From: Gluconobacter sp. Dm-62
Lineage (GTDB): Bacteria > Pseudomonadota > Alphaproteobacteria > Acetobacterales > Acetobacteraceae
Reading direction: 5' to 3'
NCBI RefSeq assembly: GCF_018256155.1
Contig: NZ_JAERLY010000007.1
Span: 97,300 to 161,299 of the forward strand
DNA: 64,000 bases
Each line of letters begins with the position of its first letter. The stretch's first letter is position 1. Below the pieces are notes generated by a model. That model had not been told where the DNA came from, did not search any database, and saw only the letters and a program-made list of their open reading frames with translations. Made by a program: the position numbers and the translations under genes. Shown in pieces: positions 36,872 through 45,619 of this stretch.

Positions 36872-38044
36872 TCATCGTCTGAGATGTTCAAGGACCCCGT
36901 TCAGGAAACGCTCTGCGGCGGCCAGTTCGGGCAGGGTGACGTATTCGTCAGCCTTGTGGGCGCGTGCGATGGAGCCCGGGCCGCAGACAATGCAATCCAT
37001 CCCGAGATGTTCACTCAGGAGCCCTGCTTCCGTTCCGAAATCAATGGTGCCGACCTGATTCTGGCCGGCTTCATGCAAGGCAAGTGAACAGATATCGCTT
37101 GAGGGGACCGCGTTCAGGCCGGGGTAGGAATTGATGACGCGGAGTTCGACGGCACCACCGCCGAGTTTCCCGACAGCCTCGCGTCCGGCGTTTTCCAGCC
37201 AGTCCAGATAGGGCGCGCCGTCCTGACCCGGCAGAAGGCGCAGCTCCGCTGTGAGCGTACACAGGTCCGGGACGATGTTGAGGGCGGCTCCGCCGGAAAT
37301 CAGCCCGGCCTGAACGGTGGAGAACGGGACTTCGAAACGTCCGTCATGCCGTTCGGTCTGGCGGATGTGTTCCTGAAGGCGGGAGAGGGCCCCCACCATG
37401 TCACCTGCCAGTGTGATGGCGCTTTTTCCGAGGAACGGATTTGCCGAATGGGCCGCCTGCCCCCGGCAGATGATTTCGAACGCGATTTTCCCTTTATGGG
37501 CGACGGCGACCTGCATTCCTGTCGGTTCGCCGACGATGCAGCCGACGGCCTGAAGGTCGCCCTCTTCGCGGATGCCGTCGATCAGGGAGCGCACTCCGAG
37601 GCAGCCCAATTCCTCGTCATGGGAAATCGCAAGATAAAGCGGGCGCTTCAGGGCGGGGCGTCCTTCCCTGCCCGCTTCACGGGCAAGGTTCAGCATACAG
37701 GCCAGAAAGCCCTTCATGTCGCTGCTGCCCCGGCCGTAGAGCCGGTCGTCGTGGCGGGTCAGGACGAACGGGTCCGAAGACCAGTTCTGGCCGGTGACGG
37801 GCACCACATCGGCATGGGCGGACAGGACGATGCCGCCCGCTTCCTCCTCCGGGCCGATGGCAGCGAACAGACTGTAGCGCCCCGGAACACCGGTGGCGGG
37901 ATCTCCGGGGACGCGGCGCACTCTGGCCCCGGAGGCCAGAAGATGCGCTTCGATCCAGTCGATGATCTCACCGTTTGGCAACCCGCAGACGCTGGGAAAG
38001 CCGACGAGCGTCGAGAGGATGGTCTCGATTTTGGAGACGGACAC
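36872..38044 (-). CDS. argE: Acetylornithine deacetylase-like M20 metallohydrolase
   Basis: 390-residue M20-family zinc hydrolase. Metal motifs are SAHADVVPVTG (His), GRGSSDMKGFLA (bridging Asp), SHDEELGCLG (Glu-Glu) and VGEPTGM; the late metal His region is GPGSIARAHKADEYV. The sequence type is the alphaproteobacterial ArgE group. The start is GTG at 38044, with GGAGG 6 nt upstream. Here it is flanked by DUF1028 and a flavin monooxygenase rather than arginine genes, so a role in catabolic N-acyl amino acid hydrolysis is as likely as arginine synthesis. Confidence 0.85.
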   Translation of the reverse strand: MSVSKIETILSTLVGFPSVCGLPNGEIIDWIEAHLLASGARVRRVPGDPATGVPGRYSLFAAIGPEEEAGGIVLSAHADVVPVTGQNWSSDPFVLTRHDDRLYGRGSSDMKGFLACMLNLAREAGREGRPALKRPLYLAISHDEELGCLGVRSLIDGIREEGDLQAVGCIVGEPTGMQVAVAHKGKIAFEIICRGQAAHSANPFLGKSAITLAGDMVGALSRLQEHIRQTERHDGRFEVPFSTVQAGLISGGAALNIVPDLCTLTAELRLLPGQDGAPYLDWLENAGREAVGKLGGGAVELRVINSYPGLNAVPSSDICSLALHEAGQNQVGTIDFGTEAGLLSEHLGMDCIVCGPGSIARAHKADEYVTLPELAAAERFLNGVLEHLRR

Positions 38045-38059
38045 CGGGCGCCTCCGCCG

Positions 38060-39301
38060 TCAGCCTGCCAGAGCCAGACGACGGTCCGCGATATATTCTC
38101 CGAGGTAATCCGCATCGTGCCAGACCCCCCAGATGAACGGAGAGGCACGTCGTGACAGCCATGCCAGACCAAGGAAATAGAGCCCGGGTTCGACGGATAC
38201 GCCGCGCTCGTGACGCGGGGCGCCGCGGGCATCGAGGACGTCGATATCGATCCAGCTGAAATCGAACTTGTAGCCGGTGGCCCAGATGACGGTCTTGATG
38301 CCGGCTTTTTCCAGATCAAGGCTCAGGATCGGGTCTGTCACGCAGGACGGGAGGGCTCCGATGGCGCGGGCTTCCGGTTCTTCTGGCAGGTCCAGTCCGT
38401 GAGCCGCGACATAGGCGTCCGCGGCATCCAGCATCGACAGGTAGTTGGCGTCTCCCCCTTCGATATTCTTCTGAAGGTCTCTGGCGAAGTGCAGGCAGCC
38501 ATTCTCGAAGGTTTCGGTGCGGCCGAGCAGGGTCATGCCATTGGCGGCGAGATTGCGGAAATCAACGGTGTGGCCGCCATGCGCGCCGCTTACCGCGATG
38601 GTGACGTGTTCCGTATCCGGGCTGGGCACTTTCATATCCCACAGGCCGAGCACGCCGAGCCACCATACGAAATCGCGGCCGCGATAACGACGGGGCGGAC
38701 GGTCATGGGGGCCAACGGACAGCCAGACGTCACGCCCCGAAGCGCGGAGTTCGTCCGCAATTTGGGCGCCGGACGAGCCCGCGCCGATAACCAGAACGCC
38801 GCCTTCGGGGATCTGCTGCGGGTTTTTGTAGGTGTTCGAGTGCATCTGGAGCACGTCGAAATCCTCGGGGATAATCTGGGGGAAAGACGGCTTCTGGAAG
38901 GGGCCTGTCGCCACCACGACGTTTTTCGCCCTGATGGTGCCGTCTGCCGTTTGCGCTTCGAATCCCGAGCCGTCCGCAGACTTTTTGAGGTGACGTATCT
39001 CTACTCCGCAGCGCACTGGCATGTCGATCTGGCCAGCATAGGCTTCGAAATATTCGACGAGCTGTGCCCGGGGGGCAAAGCCATCAGGGGCGGTTTCGTC
39101 AAATGTTCTGTTAGGAAAACGGTCGTGCCAGGCTGGTCCGTTGGCGACAAGGGAATCCCAGCGTTCGGCACGCCATCTCTGGGCGATCTTTCCGCGCTCG
39201 ACGACGAGATGTGGTACACCCCGCTTGCCCAGATGCTCGCTCATTGCCACGCCGGCCTGGCCAGCACCAATAATGAGGGTATCGACGGTTTCCGTTGTCA
39301 T
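38060..39301 (-). CDS. Flavin-containing monooxygenase-like NAD(P)/FAD oxidoreductase
   Basis: 413-residue protein with an FAD motif (GAGQAGVAMSEHLG, near the N-terminus), an NADPH motif (VIGAGSSGAQIADEL) and ATGYKFDFSW near the C-terminus, as in the CzcO/YUCCA-type monooxygenases. AGGAA lies 9 nt before the ATG at 39301; an ATG at 39310 is possible. It ends 15 bp before the argE-like gene, so FMO, deacylase and DUF1028 probably form one operon. Likely N- or S-oxygenation or Baeyer-Villiger chemistry; substrate not known. Confidence 0.85.
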   Translation of the reverse strand: MTTETVDTLIIGAGQAGVAMSEHLGKRGVPHLVVERGKIAQRWRAERWDSLVANGPAWHDRFPNRTFDETAPDGFAPRAQLVEYFEAYAGQIDMPVRCGVEIRHLKKSADGSGFEAQTADGTIRAKNVVVATGPFQKPSFPQIIPEDFDVLQMHSNTYKNPQQIPEGGVLVIGAGSSGAQIADELRASGRDVWLSVGPHDRPPRRYRGRDFVWWLGVLGLWDMKVPSPDTEHVTIAVSGAHGGHTVDFRNLAANGMTLLGRTETFENGCLHFARDLQKNIEGGDANYLSMLDAADAYVAAHGLDLPEEPEARAIGALPSCVTDPILSLDLEKAGIKTVIWATGYKFDFSWIDIDVLDARGAPRHERGVSVEPGLYFLGLAWLSRRASPFIWGVWHDADYLGEYIADRRLALAG

Positions 39302-39563
39302 GCTGGACATTTCCTACTGGACTGACAGAAGAATTCTTCCACAACTCAGGAAGACCTCTCCGTTGTTGTATGGAAACGATATGCCGTGAGAAACAATCGA
39401 ATTGATTATCGTTGCTTAGTCTTTTCCTAAGAGTTTTCGGGCGTGCTGCATCGGAAAAACAAGAGAGTGCATTCGCTAAATCCGTCTTTCCCGTACACCG
39501 TGGGATCTTTAAAGGATGGAGGAATCCCGAGATTTCAGATTATCTTGTGCAGGAGCTGCTCCC

Positions 39564-40295
39564 ATGACCGCCCATGACGAGAAACAAGCCCGGATCGATC
39601 TTGCTGCAGCTTTTCGTCTTGCTGCCCGGCTTGGCATGCATGAAGCCGTGGCGAACCATTTCAGTGTTTCGGTGTCTTCGGATGGTTCGCGCTTTCTCAT
39701 CAATCCGAAATGGCGTCATTTCTCACGCATCCGGGCCAGCGATCTTATTCTGGTCGATACGAAAGACCCTGCCAGCATGGCGGCACTTGATCTGGATCCC
39801 ACAGCCTGGGCGATCCACGGGCAGTTACATAGCCTGTGTCCTACAGCGCGGGTCGCCATGCATCTTCATCCCATCTACAGCACGACGATTTCCACGCTTC
39901 GGGACCCCACGATTCTGCCGATCGATCAGAATACCGCGCGGTATTTCAACCGGGTTGCCGTCGATACTCAATATGGTGGCATGGCCGACAGTGAGGCGGA
40001 GGGAGCCCGTCTGAGCTCTCTTCTGAAAGACAAGACCAGATTGATGATGGGCAATCATGGTGTGCTGGTCGTGGCTCCGACCATCGGAGAGGCTTTCGAC
40101 GACATGTACACGATCGAACGCGCCTGCCAGATTTTGGTGACGGCTTATTCCACGGGACGTGAACTCTCCATCCTGTCTGATGATGTTGCCGAGAGAACCG
40201 CGCGTGACTGGGAGAAAATCACAGATTTCTCCATCAGGCATTTTGAGGAAATGAAACTTATCCTTGACCGCGAAGAGCCGGATTATTCTGAGTAA
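39564..40295 (+). CDS. Class II aldolase/adducin family protein
   Basis: 243-residue protein of the class II aldolase/adducin fold. The zinc His residues are in AMHLHPIYST and GNHGVLVVAP, and the N-terminus AARLGMHEAVANHFSV is typical. AGGAG lies 7 nt before ATG 39564; the frame continues 16 codons upstream without such support. It is divergent from the FMO operon (262-bp spacer) and convergent with a LysR regulator. Members act as sugar-phosphate aldolases, epimerases or decarboxylase-like enzymes; this one is not assigned. Confidence 0.85.
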   Translation: MTAHDEKQARIDLAAAFRLAARLGMHEAVANHFSVSVSSDGSRFLINPKWRHFSRIRASDLILVDTKDPASMAALDLDPTAWAIHGQLHSLCPTARVAMHLHPIYSTTISTLRDPTILPIDQNTARYFNRVAVDTQYGGMADSEAEGARLSSLLKDKTRLMMGNHGVLVVAPTIGEAFDDMYTIERACQILVTAYSTGRELSILSDDVAERTARDWEKITDFSIRHFEEMKLILDREEPDYSE

Positions 40296-40345
40296 TCCGT
40301 TCCATCAGGGGCCCGCTCCTGCCCTAAGCGCTGAACTAGCAGGTT

Positions 40346-41272
40346 CTAATGAAGCGGACTCATGCCCGGTATTGCGTTATCCGAAATCGAGGAGCGACAG
40401 TGGTGGGCGAAAAGGTCGAGAAGACGAGATTTTCGGACGCCCTGCCATGTCGCCATTCCAATGACCATGGGGCGATGGTCGCCTGACAGCTTCACACGAA
40501 CGACCTTTTTGCCGTCAAGGGCCATATCTGAACAGGGACGGACATTCGCGAGCGTATATCCATATCCGTTGGCGACCATCGTCCGGACGACTTCCTGCTC
40601 GGCAGTACGGGCGTAGATGTTGGGTTCCAGCCCTTCGCGATGGTAGAGCGCGTTAAAATACTGCCTGCTGAGAGGGAGATCCAGAAAGATCATTGGTTCT
40701 GCGGCAAGCTCGGCCAGATCTATAGAGGCGCGCTGTGCCAGATGGTGGTTTTCGCTCACCAGGACATGGGGGGGCAAGCTGGCCAGAGGCAGGAACTCGA
40801 TTCCTGACGGCAGATGAAGGTCGTAGGTAATCGCAATATCGATTTCGGCCTGCTTGAGCTTTTCAGCAAGCCATTCGTGATTGGAGGCTACCTGACGGAT
40901 TTCAGCGGCAGGATATCTTGTGCAGAAATTATGCACGAGTTCGGGCATGATCATTGGAGCAAGCGTAACCATTGCTCCTACCGAAAGTGTTCCTCGAACC
41001 TGGTCCGTGGCTTCGGCAGCCAAGGAATAGAGATTTTCGGCCATCCCCAGAACGCGCTTGGCCTCTTCCATGAGGATCTGGCCCACCGCGGTCAGGGAAA
41101 GACCCTGCGCGTGATGCCGGATAAAGAGCTGTACGTTCAGTTCAAGTTCAAGATGAGAAATCGCTGTCGAAATGGACGGCTGAGAAATTGAAAGGCGTTC
41201 GGACGCATGGCGGATTGAGCCCGCTTCACCAGCCGCAACAAAATACTCTAACTGACGCAGTGTATAACGCAT
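40346..41272 (-). CDS. LysR-family transcriptional regulator
   Basis: 308-residue LTTR. N-terminal winged helix-turn-helix (residues 1-60: LRQLEYFVAAGEAGSIRHAS, SQPSISTAISHLE), then the periplasmic-binding-protein-like effector domain. It may act on the divergent FMO/aldolase spacer at 39.3-39.6 kb, but it does not adjoin that promoter directly, so the target is uncertain. Confidence 0.9.
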   Translation of the reverse strand: MRYTLRQLEYFVAAGEAGSIRHASERLSISQPSISTAISHLELELNVQLFIRHHAQGLSLTAVGQILMEEAKRVLGMAENLYSLAAEATDQVRGTLSVGAMVTLAPMIMPELVHNFCTRYPAAEIRQVASNHEWLAEKLKQAEIDIAITYDLHLPSGIEFLPLASLPPHVLVSENHHLAQRASIDLAELAAEPMIFLDLPLSRQYFNALYHREGLEPNIYARTAEQEVVRTMVANGYGYTLANVRPCSDMALDGKKVVRVKLSGDHRPMVIGMATWQGVRKSRLLDLFAHHCRSSISDNAIPGMSPLH

Positions 41273-41325
41273 GACGATACCCTAGCGCATCATGCGCCGG
41301 ACTCATAACCAGAAGATGACAGATG

Positions 41326-41361
41326 ATTGCGACCGTCGCCTGTGCAGGCGACGGTCGCAAT
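41326..41361. repeat. Perfect 15-bp inverted repeat with 6-nt loop
   Basis: ATTGCGACCGTCGCC (41326-41340) and its exact inverse complement (41347-41361) are separated by TGTGCA. It lies between the LysR start and the end of the acyltransferase gene. There is no T tract on either side, so it is not a textbook terminator. It could be a transcription end for the acyltransferase, a repeat element, or a binding site. Confidence 0.7.
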
Positions 41362-41445
41362 ATGGAGGCAGCTACCTTCACGCGGGTTAACAGGTGATAG
41401 AACAGGGGGAGCTGCTTGATCTGGTTTTACAGCAGCTATCGCGCT

Positions 41446-42573
41446 TCACTGGATATATTTCTGAAGGGTACGACCGAGCCTGTTTGCCGGCATTTCAATG
41501 AAATGGAAGCAGAAATATGCTGATAGGAACGAAAGGATCAGGACAGGAACCAGCATGACCGGCATTTGCGCGGAGAGCGGTGCTGAAAGCAGGAAGGGCG
41601 CTATCAGACGTGCGACAATGACGATTACCAGAAAATGGAAAAGGTATATCCCGAACGATATATCTCCAATCCAGGACAGCCAGCGATACGACAGAATTCT
41701 GGACATGTGATTTCTTGTCGCCAGCCCGTAAATAATGATCGCAGAAAAAAGGGCTTCTATCAGGCTGCATAAGGGGTCGTGGAATGGGATCTCCCCGTGA
41801 TGGGACAGCAGATTCAAGGTTTCCCGAACGCCAAGAAGGCCGATTACCGCAAGATAGAAGAATACATCTGGATAGCTTCGTTGATGCGCGTTCAGAATTC
41901 TGAATGTCAGAATTCCAATAATGAAGTCTACCGCATAGAAGATCGGCAGCGTCTTTCCGCTACCGCCAGTCACAAGAAACGACAGTCCTGTGAAGGCCAC
42001 GGTCGTCAGCGCGGATACCCATATGCGTCCGGTGCAGGCTTTGATCAAGAATGGCAAGACAAGCGCAACCAGGATTTCACAGGCAACCGTCCAGTTCTGA
42101 GGGACGAGAGCACTGTTCATGCCAACAAGGCATTTAATGATGGCAAGAGCGGATAAAGGCATCCCGTGAGGCAATAATCCCTCAAACCAGTCATTGAGGA
42201 ATGGCACGCGTCTTTCCGAGAAATGCGATTTTACGTAAATCAGGGAGAGGACGGTGACGACCATCAGGAGAGGCAGTATCCGAAAGATCCGGCGTGTATA
42301 AAAACCCGCGATCTCTCTTGTTCCAAGGGGTTTGCTGAAAAAAGACGGTGACAGAACGAAACCGCTCAGAACAAAAAACACTACGACTGCAGCATGGGAA
42401 TTGAGGAAAACATTCTCAGCAACAAGCCCGAAAGAACTGCTTACAGGAAAGCAAAGCACATAATGCCGCAGCAATACGACCAGGGAAGCAATTCCCCGCA
42501 GGGACTGGAGCGATGGAATATGGTTGTCAAAAGGTTTCGTGACCCTGAATGATCTGCCAATCGTATGAGACAC
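41446..42573 (-). CDS. Membrane acyltransferase (acyltransferase 3 family, OafA-like)
   Basis: 375-residue integral membrane protein with about 10 hydrophobic segments. Signatures of acyltransferase family 3: SLRGIASLVVLLRH near residue 25 (catalytic-type His), FFVLSGFVLSPSFF, and YTRRIFRILPL. These enzymes O-acetylate or succinylate surface polysaccharides. GTG start at 42573, with GGGAG upstream. It adjoins the EPS region, so modification of the exopolysaccharide or LPS is likely. Confidence 0.88.
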   Translation of the reverse strand: MSHTIGRSFRVTKPFDNHIPSLQSLRGIASLVVLLRHYVLCFPVSSSFGLVAENVFLNSHAAVVVFFVLSGFVLSPSFFSKPLGTREIAGFYTRRIFRILPLLMVVTVLSLIYVKSHFSERRVPFLNDWFEGLLPHGMPLSALAIIKCLVGMNSALVPQNWTVACEILVALVLPFLIKACTGRIWVSALTTVAFTGLSFLVTGGSGKTLPIFYAVDFIIGILTFRILNAHQRSYPDVFFYLAVIGLLGVRETLNLLSHHGEIPFHDPLCSLIEALFSAIIIYGLATRNHMSRILSYRWLSWIGDISFGIYLFHFLVIVIVARLIAPFLLSAPLSAQMPVMLVPVLILSFLSAYFCFHFIEMPANRLGRTLQKYIQ

Positions 42574-42623
42574 CGTTACTTCTTTCTCCCGTAACTCTCA
42601 GTTCGCTACAAAACCGCTGAAAT

Positions 42624-42656
42624 AAAAAAAGGAAGCACCCGTGGACGGGTGCTTCC
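42624..42656 (-). terminator. Strong intrinsic terminator of the Ser/His-rich protein gene
   Basis: Stem GGAAGCACCC(GT)/(AC)GGGTGCTTCC, 42631-42656, with a very short loop, followed on the minus strand by a run of seven T residues. It lies 36 bp after the stop codon of the 42692-43987 gene. Confidence 0.9.
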
Positions 42657-42691
42657 TTTCGTGTCCAGAAACACTCTGGGTGCTGAGACGA

Positions 42692-43987
42692 TCAGCAGCC
42701 CCAGTGGGACGTGTTGTGATATACGGGAGTCTGCGTGTGCGAAGCCGACTGCGTGCTCGACGAGTAGCAGCCCTGCGAACCACTGTGGCTCGACGCCGTG
42801 GAACAACCCCATGCGCTGCTCGACTGGCCGTAGCTGCCGCCGAAGCTGCTGCCACCAAACCAGCTGCTGCTACCGCAGCTGCTTGCCTGCCAGCTGTTGC
42901 AGGACGAGAAAGCGCCGTGCATTGCAGAAACGATCTTCTGGATGGAGGATGCGAGATCGCTTCCGCCATGTCCGCCGAAGCCCCAGCCACAGTTTCCGCT
43001 CTGGCTGCTCTGGTTCCCGCAGGAAGCACCGCCATTGTGGTCACTGTGCGAAGAGTTTCCGGCGTGACCGTTCCAGCCAGACTGTCCGTTCGAGCCGGAA
43101 TGTCCGTTGTGGTCCCAGTGGCCACAATGCGAATCAGAGCTGCCTTTGTTGGCCGAGGCATCAGAGATCAGATAATTTCCGCTCTTGTCCTGCGTGATCT
43201 GAAGCGTACCCGGTGTGTAGCCGGAAGCCATCGAGACATTGCTCAGGGTCAGCGTGTGGTTATCGCTTTCCTGGACAACGAGGCTGTAGCTGCCGTCGGC
43301 GTTCTTGACGTAGGAAGCCGAAACCGGGGTTTCACCTGTGTTGGCGGTGATACCGAATTGCGTTTTGGCGGAAACGTCGCTGAAGCTTGTGCCAACGGTC
43401 GTGTCCTGACCGTTGAGGAAGAACTGCTCGCTCGACTTGGGATCGAAGGAAACAGAAACGCCCGTTGCCAGGAAGCCCGTGTAGACGGAGCTCTGACCGG
43501 ACAGGGTGATGTGCATCGAGTTGGCGATGTTGACGCCGTCCGTCTGGCTGCCGAATGTCGAATTGACAAGGTTCAGCGTGCCGGTACCGTTCAGTCGCTC
43601 ACCATCGCCCATGAAGACGTTGCTGCGGTTGTTCTCAATGGTCATGGTGCCGTTCATGACGTTGATGTCACCGAGCTGAACAGCCGAACCGGTATCAACG
43701 ACGATCGATCCGTACTGCGACACCTGGAAAGAACTCGTCGAGAAAACAGGCGAGCTTTCGCTGGACGAGCAGGAGGACGCCGTGATGTCGAGCGTGCCGT
43801 AATCACCGATCGTGAGGCTGGGAACAGCCGTCGAGCTTGCAGTTCCGGCTACAGCTTCTGCCGTGGCAGTGGAGCTCGTCCCTGTAATATCGACATCATG
43901 GTAAGTGGTCGGAGAAGCACCCGTGGACCAGTTCTTAACATTATAAAAATCGCCGTTTGAGCCGCCGGTCCAATAAGTAGAAGCCAT
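42692..43987 (-). CDS. Low-complexity Ser/Gly/His/Cys-rich surface-type protein of unknown function
   Basis: 431 residues and no signal peptide. It begins with STYWTGGSNGDFYNVKNWS, a motif found at the start of large passenger or adhesin proteins that encode cell-surface beta-solenoids. Residues about 20-270 are rich in Thr, Ser, Asn, Gly and Val, in a beta-repeat style. Residues about 280-431 are extremely rich in Ser, Gly, His, Asn and Gln, with nine Cys in the whole protein and the ending HWGC. A secretion signal could be the C-terminus, but no type I RTX repeats are visible. AGGA lies 9 nt before the ATG and a strong terminator follows, so it is a single-gene unit. Adhesion or metal binding are guesses. 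Confidence 0.75.
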   Translation of the reverse strand: MASTYWTGGSNGDFYNVKNWSTGASPTTYHDVDITGTSSTATAEAVAGTASSTAVPSLTIGDYGTLDITASSCSSSESSPVFSTSSFQVSQYGSIVVDTGSAVQLGDINVMNGTMTIENNRSNVFMGDGERLNGTGTLNLVNSTFGSQTDGVNIANSMHITLSGQSSVYTGFLATGVSVSFDPKSSEQFFLNGQDTTVGTSFSDVSAKTQFGITANTGETPVSASYVKNADGSYSLVVQESDNHTLTLSNVSMASGYTPGTLQITQDKSGNYLISDASANKGSSDSHCGHWDHNGHSGSNGQSGWNGHAGNSSHSDHNGGASCGNQSSQSGNCGWGFGGHGGSDLASSIQKIVSAMHGAFSSCNSWQASSCGSSSWFGGSSFGGSYGQSSSAWGCSTASSHSGSQGCYSSSTQSASHTQTPVYHNTSHWGC

Positions 43988-44494
43988 TAAACAAGTATCC
44001 TATATTCCAGGGAAACCCGGATATTTCTATATTCAAAACTCGAGTGCAGAATTATTCAACCCGCGCACTCTCATCCCGGGTCAATGCCGGATTAATTCGC
44101 ACATATCGAAAATATTTTCTCATTAATAAGACGTTAAATGTTTTTTTTTAGCAAACGGAGCATTGCCAGAAAAACCCCGGAAATCCCGGGGATTGTGCCG
44201 GTTCTTTCAAATTTCCTGATACATGGCGCAGGTCTGGCTGCATGGGATCGCCTGGAACGATCGGCTTTTTCGACCGCGATTCATCCGCCCTGAAGAATTG
44301 CACAGACAGGCAAACGGTGATTATGACACTCACAACATATCCGGAATGCAGGAACAGGACGGTCAGGGTTTCCGGGGCCTGACGTTCTTCTGTCCCGGGA
44401 CAGTCAGATCATTGATCTGGCGTAGCGTCTGAAGGCAGGAGCTGCGTAAATCAATCTGGCTGACTTCTCCACGTTCCCGCAAAACAGTATTACA
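43988..44494. other. 507-bp intergenic region before the EPS-type genes
   Basis: No convincing gene. Contains the AT-rich promoter/leader of the Ser/His-rich gene (43988-44150, with an eight-T tract at about 44140), a GC-rich hairpin at 44175-44191, and 300 bp with short frames on both strands (69 and 61 codons) that show no family signature or good ribosome-binding site. Confidence 0.6.
44170..44191 (-). terminator. Orphan intrinsic-terminator-like hairpin
   Basis: On the minus strand CCCCGG (complement of 44186-44191) pairs with CCGGGG (complement of 44175-44180) and is followed by TTTTT. No protein gene on that strand ends here, so it either ends an unannotated minus-strand RNA starting at about 44200-44480, or is chance. 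Confidence 0.45.
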
Positions 44495-45610
44495 GTGAGA
44501 CCCCTCTTGAGCGCCGAAGTAAGAAACATCGCATTTTATCTGCCGCAATTTCATCGGATTCCGGAAAACGATGAATGGTGGGGTGAGGGCTTTACGGAGT
44601 GGACGAACGTCCGCAAAGCGAAGCCTCTCTTCAAGGGGCATGTTCAGCCGATTGTGCCTGGAGAGCTGGGATATTACGATCTGCTGGACGAGCAGGTTTA
44701 TGCCGCTCAGGCGCAGATGGCCCGGACTCACGGAATCGAGGGATTCTGCTACTGGCATTACTGGTTCGGAAACGGAAAACGTATCCTCGAGAAGCCCTTT
44801 AACAAGGTTCTGGAGACGGGGAAGCCTGATTTTCCTTTCTGCCTGTGCTGGGCCAACCAGTCCTGGACAGGTGTGTGGCATGGGGCTCCGGGCCGGGTTC
44901 TCATGGAGCAGACCTATAATGGCGATGAGGATATGCGCGCCCATTTTGCATTCCTCACAGAGGCTTTCCGTGATCCGCGCTACATTACCTTTAACGGGCG
45001 GCCTGTCTTTCCGATCTATGGTGTGCGTGACCTGCCTGATCCACCGGCTTACATCATGGCGCTGCGGAATCTGGCGGTTGAGCATGGATTCCCGGGGCTG
45101 CACATCATCGGCATGGCCAATAGTGGTGCTGACAAACTCCTGACCTGTTGCGACCAGGTCATGCCCTTTGGGCCAGGAGATTATCTGGAGCATCGGCCAT
45201 TGGGGTTGATCAGCCGCGTCTTGCGTCGTCTCGCCTGCACGTCGCAGGCTGACTGGCTGCCTGATTCCCTGCGAAAAGCAATGAATGCGCCGATTCATCA
45301 CCCATTCCGGGATGTCGTCGATCAGGCGTTCAAAGACCTTCCTGCGTCTCCGGCTTACATTCCCTGCATCACAACGGGCTGGGACAATACCCCGCGTTCG
45401 AAGCGAAGAGGGGTTGTGTTCGAGGGGTACTCTCCTGAGCTGCTGGGCGAATATGTCCGCAAGGCTGTGCTGCGGAACCGGCAGGTCGGCAGTGATAATT
45501 TCATTTTCTTCAAAGCCTGGAATGAGTGGGCGGAAGGCAATGTTCTGGAACCCGAAACCCGTTTCGGGTTGAAGCCGCTTGAAGCGGTCGCGGCCGCGCT
45601 GAAGGGCTGA
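44495..45610 (+). CDS. WbsX-like / GH99-like glycan biosynthesis protein
   Basis: 371-residue protein of the WbsX family (glycoside hydrolase 99-like TIM barrel found in O-antigen and EPS clusters). Recognisable: FYLPQFHRIPENDEWWGEGF near the N-terminus, GFCYWHYWFG, FCLCWANQSWTG and AWNEWAEGN. The start is GTG at 44495 with a weak ribosome-binding site. The flippase gene follows by 9 bp. Role: sugar transfer or trimming during repeat-unit assembly; the exact reaction is not established for the family. Confidence 0.85.
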   Translation: MRPLLSAEVRNIAFYLPQFHRIPENDEWWGEGFTEWTNVRKAKPLFKGHVQPIVPGELGYYDLLDEQVYAAQAQMARTHGIEGFCYWHYWFGNGKRILEKPFNKVLETGKPDFPFCLCWANQSWTGVWHGAPGRVLMEQTYNGDEDMRAHFAFLTEAFRDPRYITFNGRPVFPIYGVRDLPDPPAYIMALRNLAVEHGFPGLHIIGMANSGADKLLTCCDQVMPFGPGDYLEHRPLGLISRVLRRLACTSQADWLPDSLRKAMNAPIHHPFRDVVDQAFKDLPASPAYIPCITTGWDNTPRSKRRGVVFEGYSPELLGEYVRKAVLRNRQVGSDNFIFFKAWNEWAEGNVLEPETRFGLKPLEAVAAALKG

Positions 45611-45619
45611 ACTGACCTC

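Noticed and set aside
42641..43960. 439-codon plus-strand frame opposite the Ser/His-rich gene
   Set aside because: Arg/Ala/Val-rich with no motif. The minus frame has a good ribosome-binding site and a strong terminator just after its stop; the plus frame begins among the terminator's arms.
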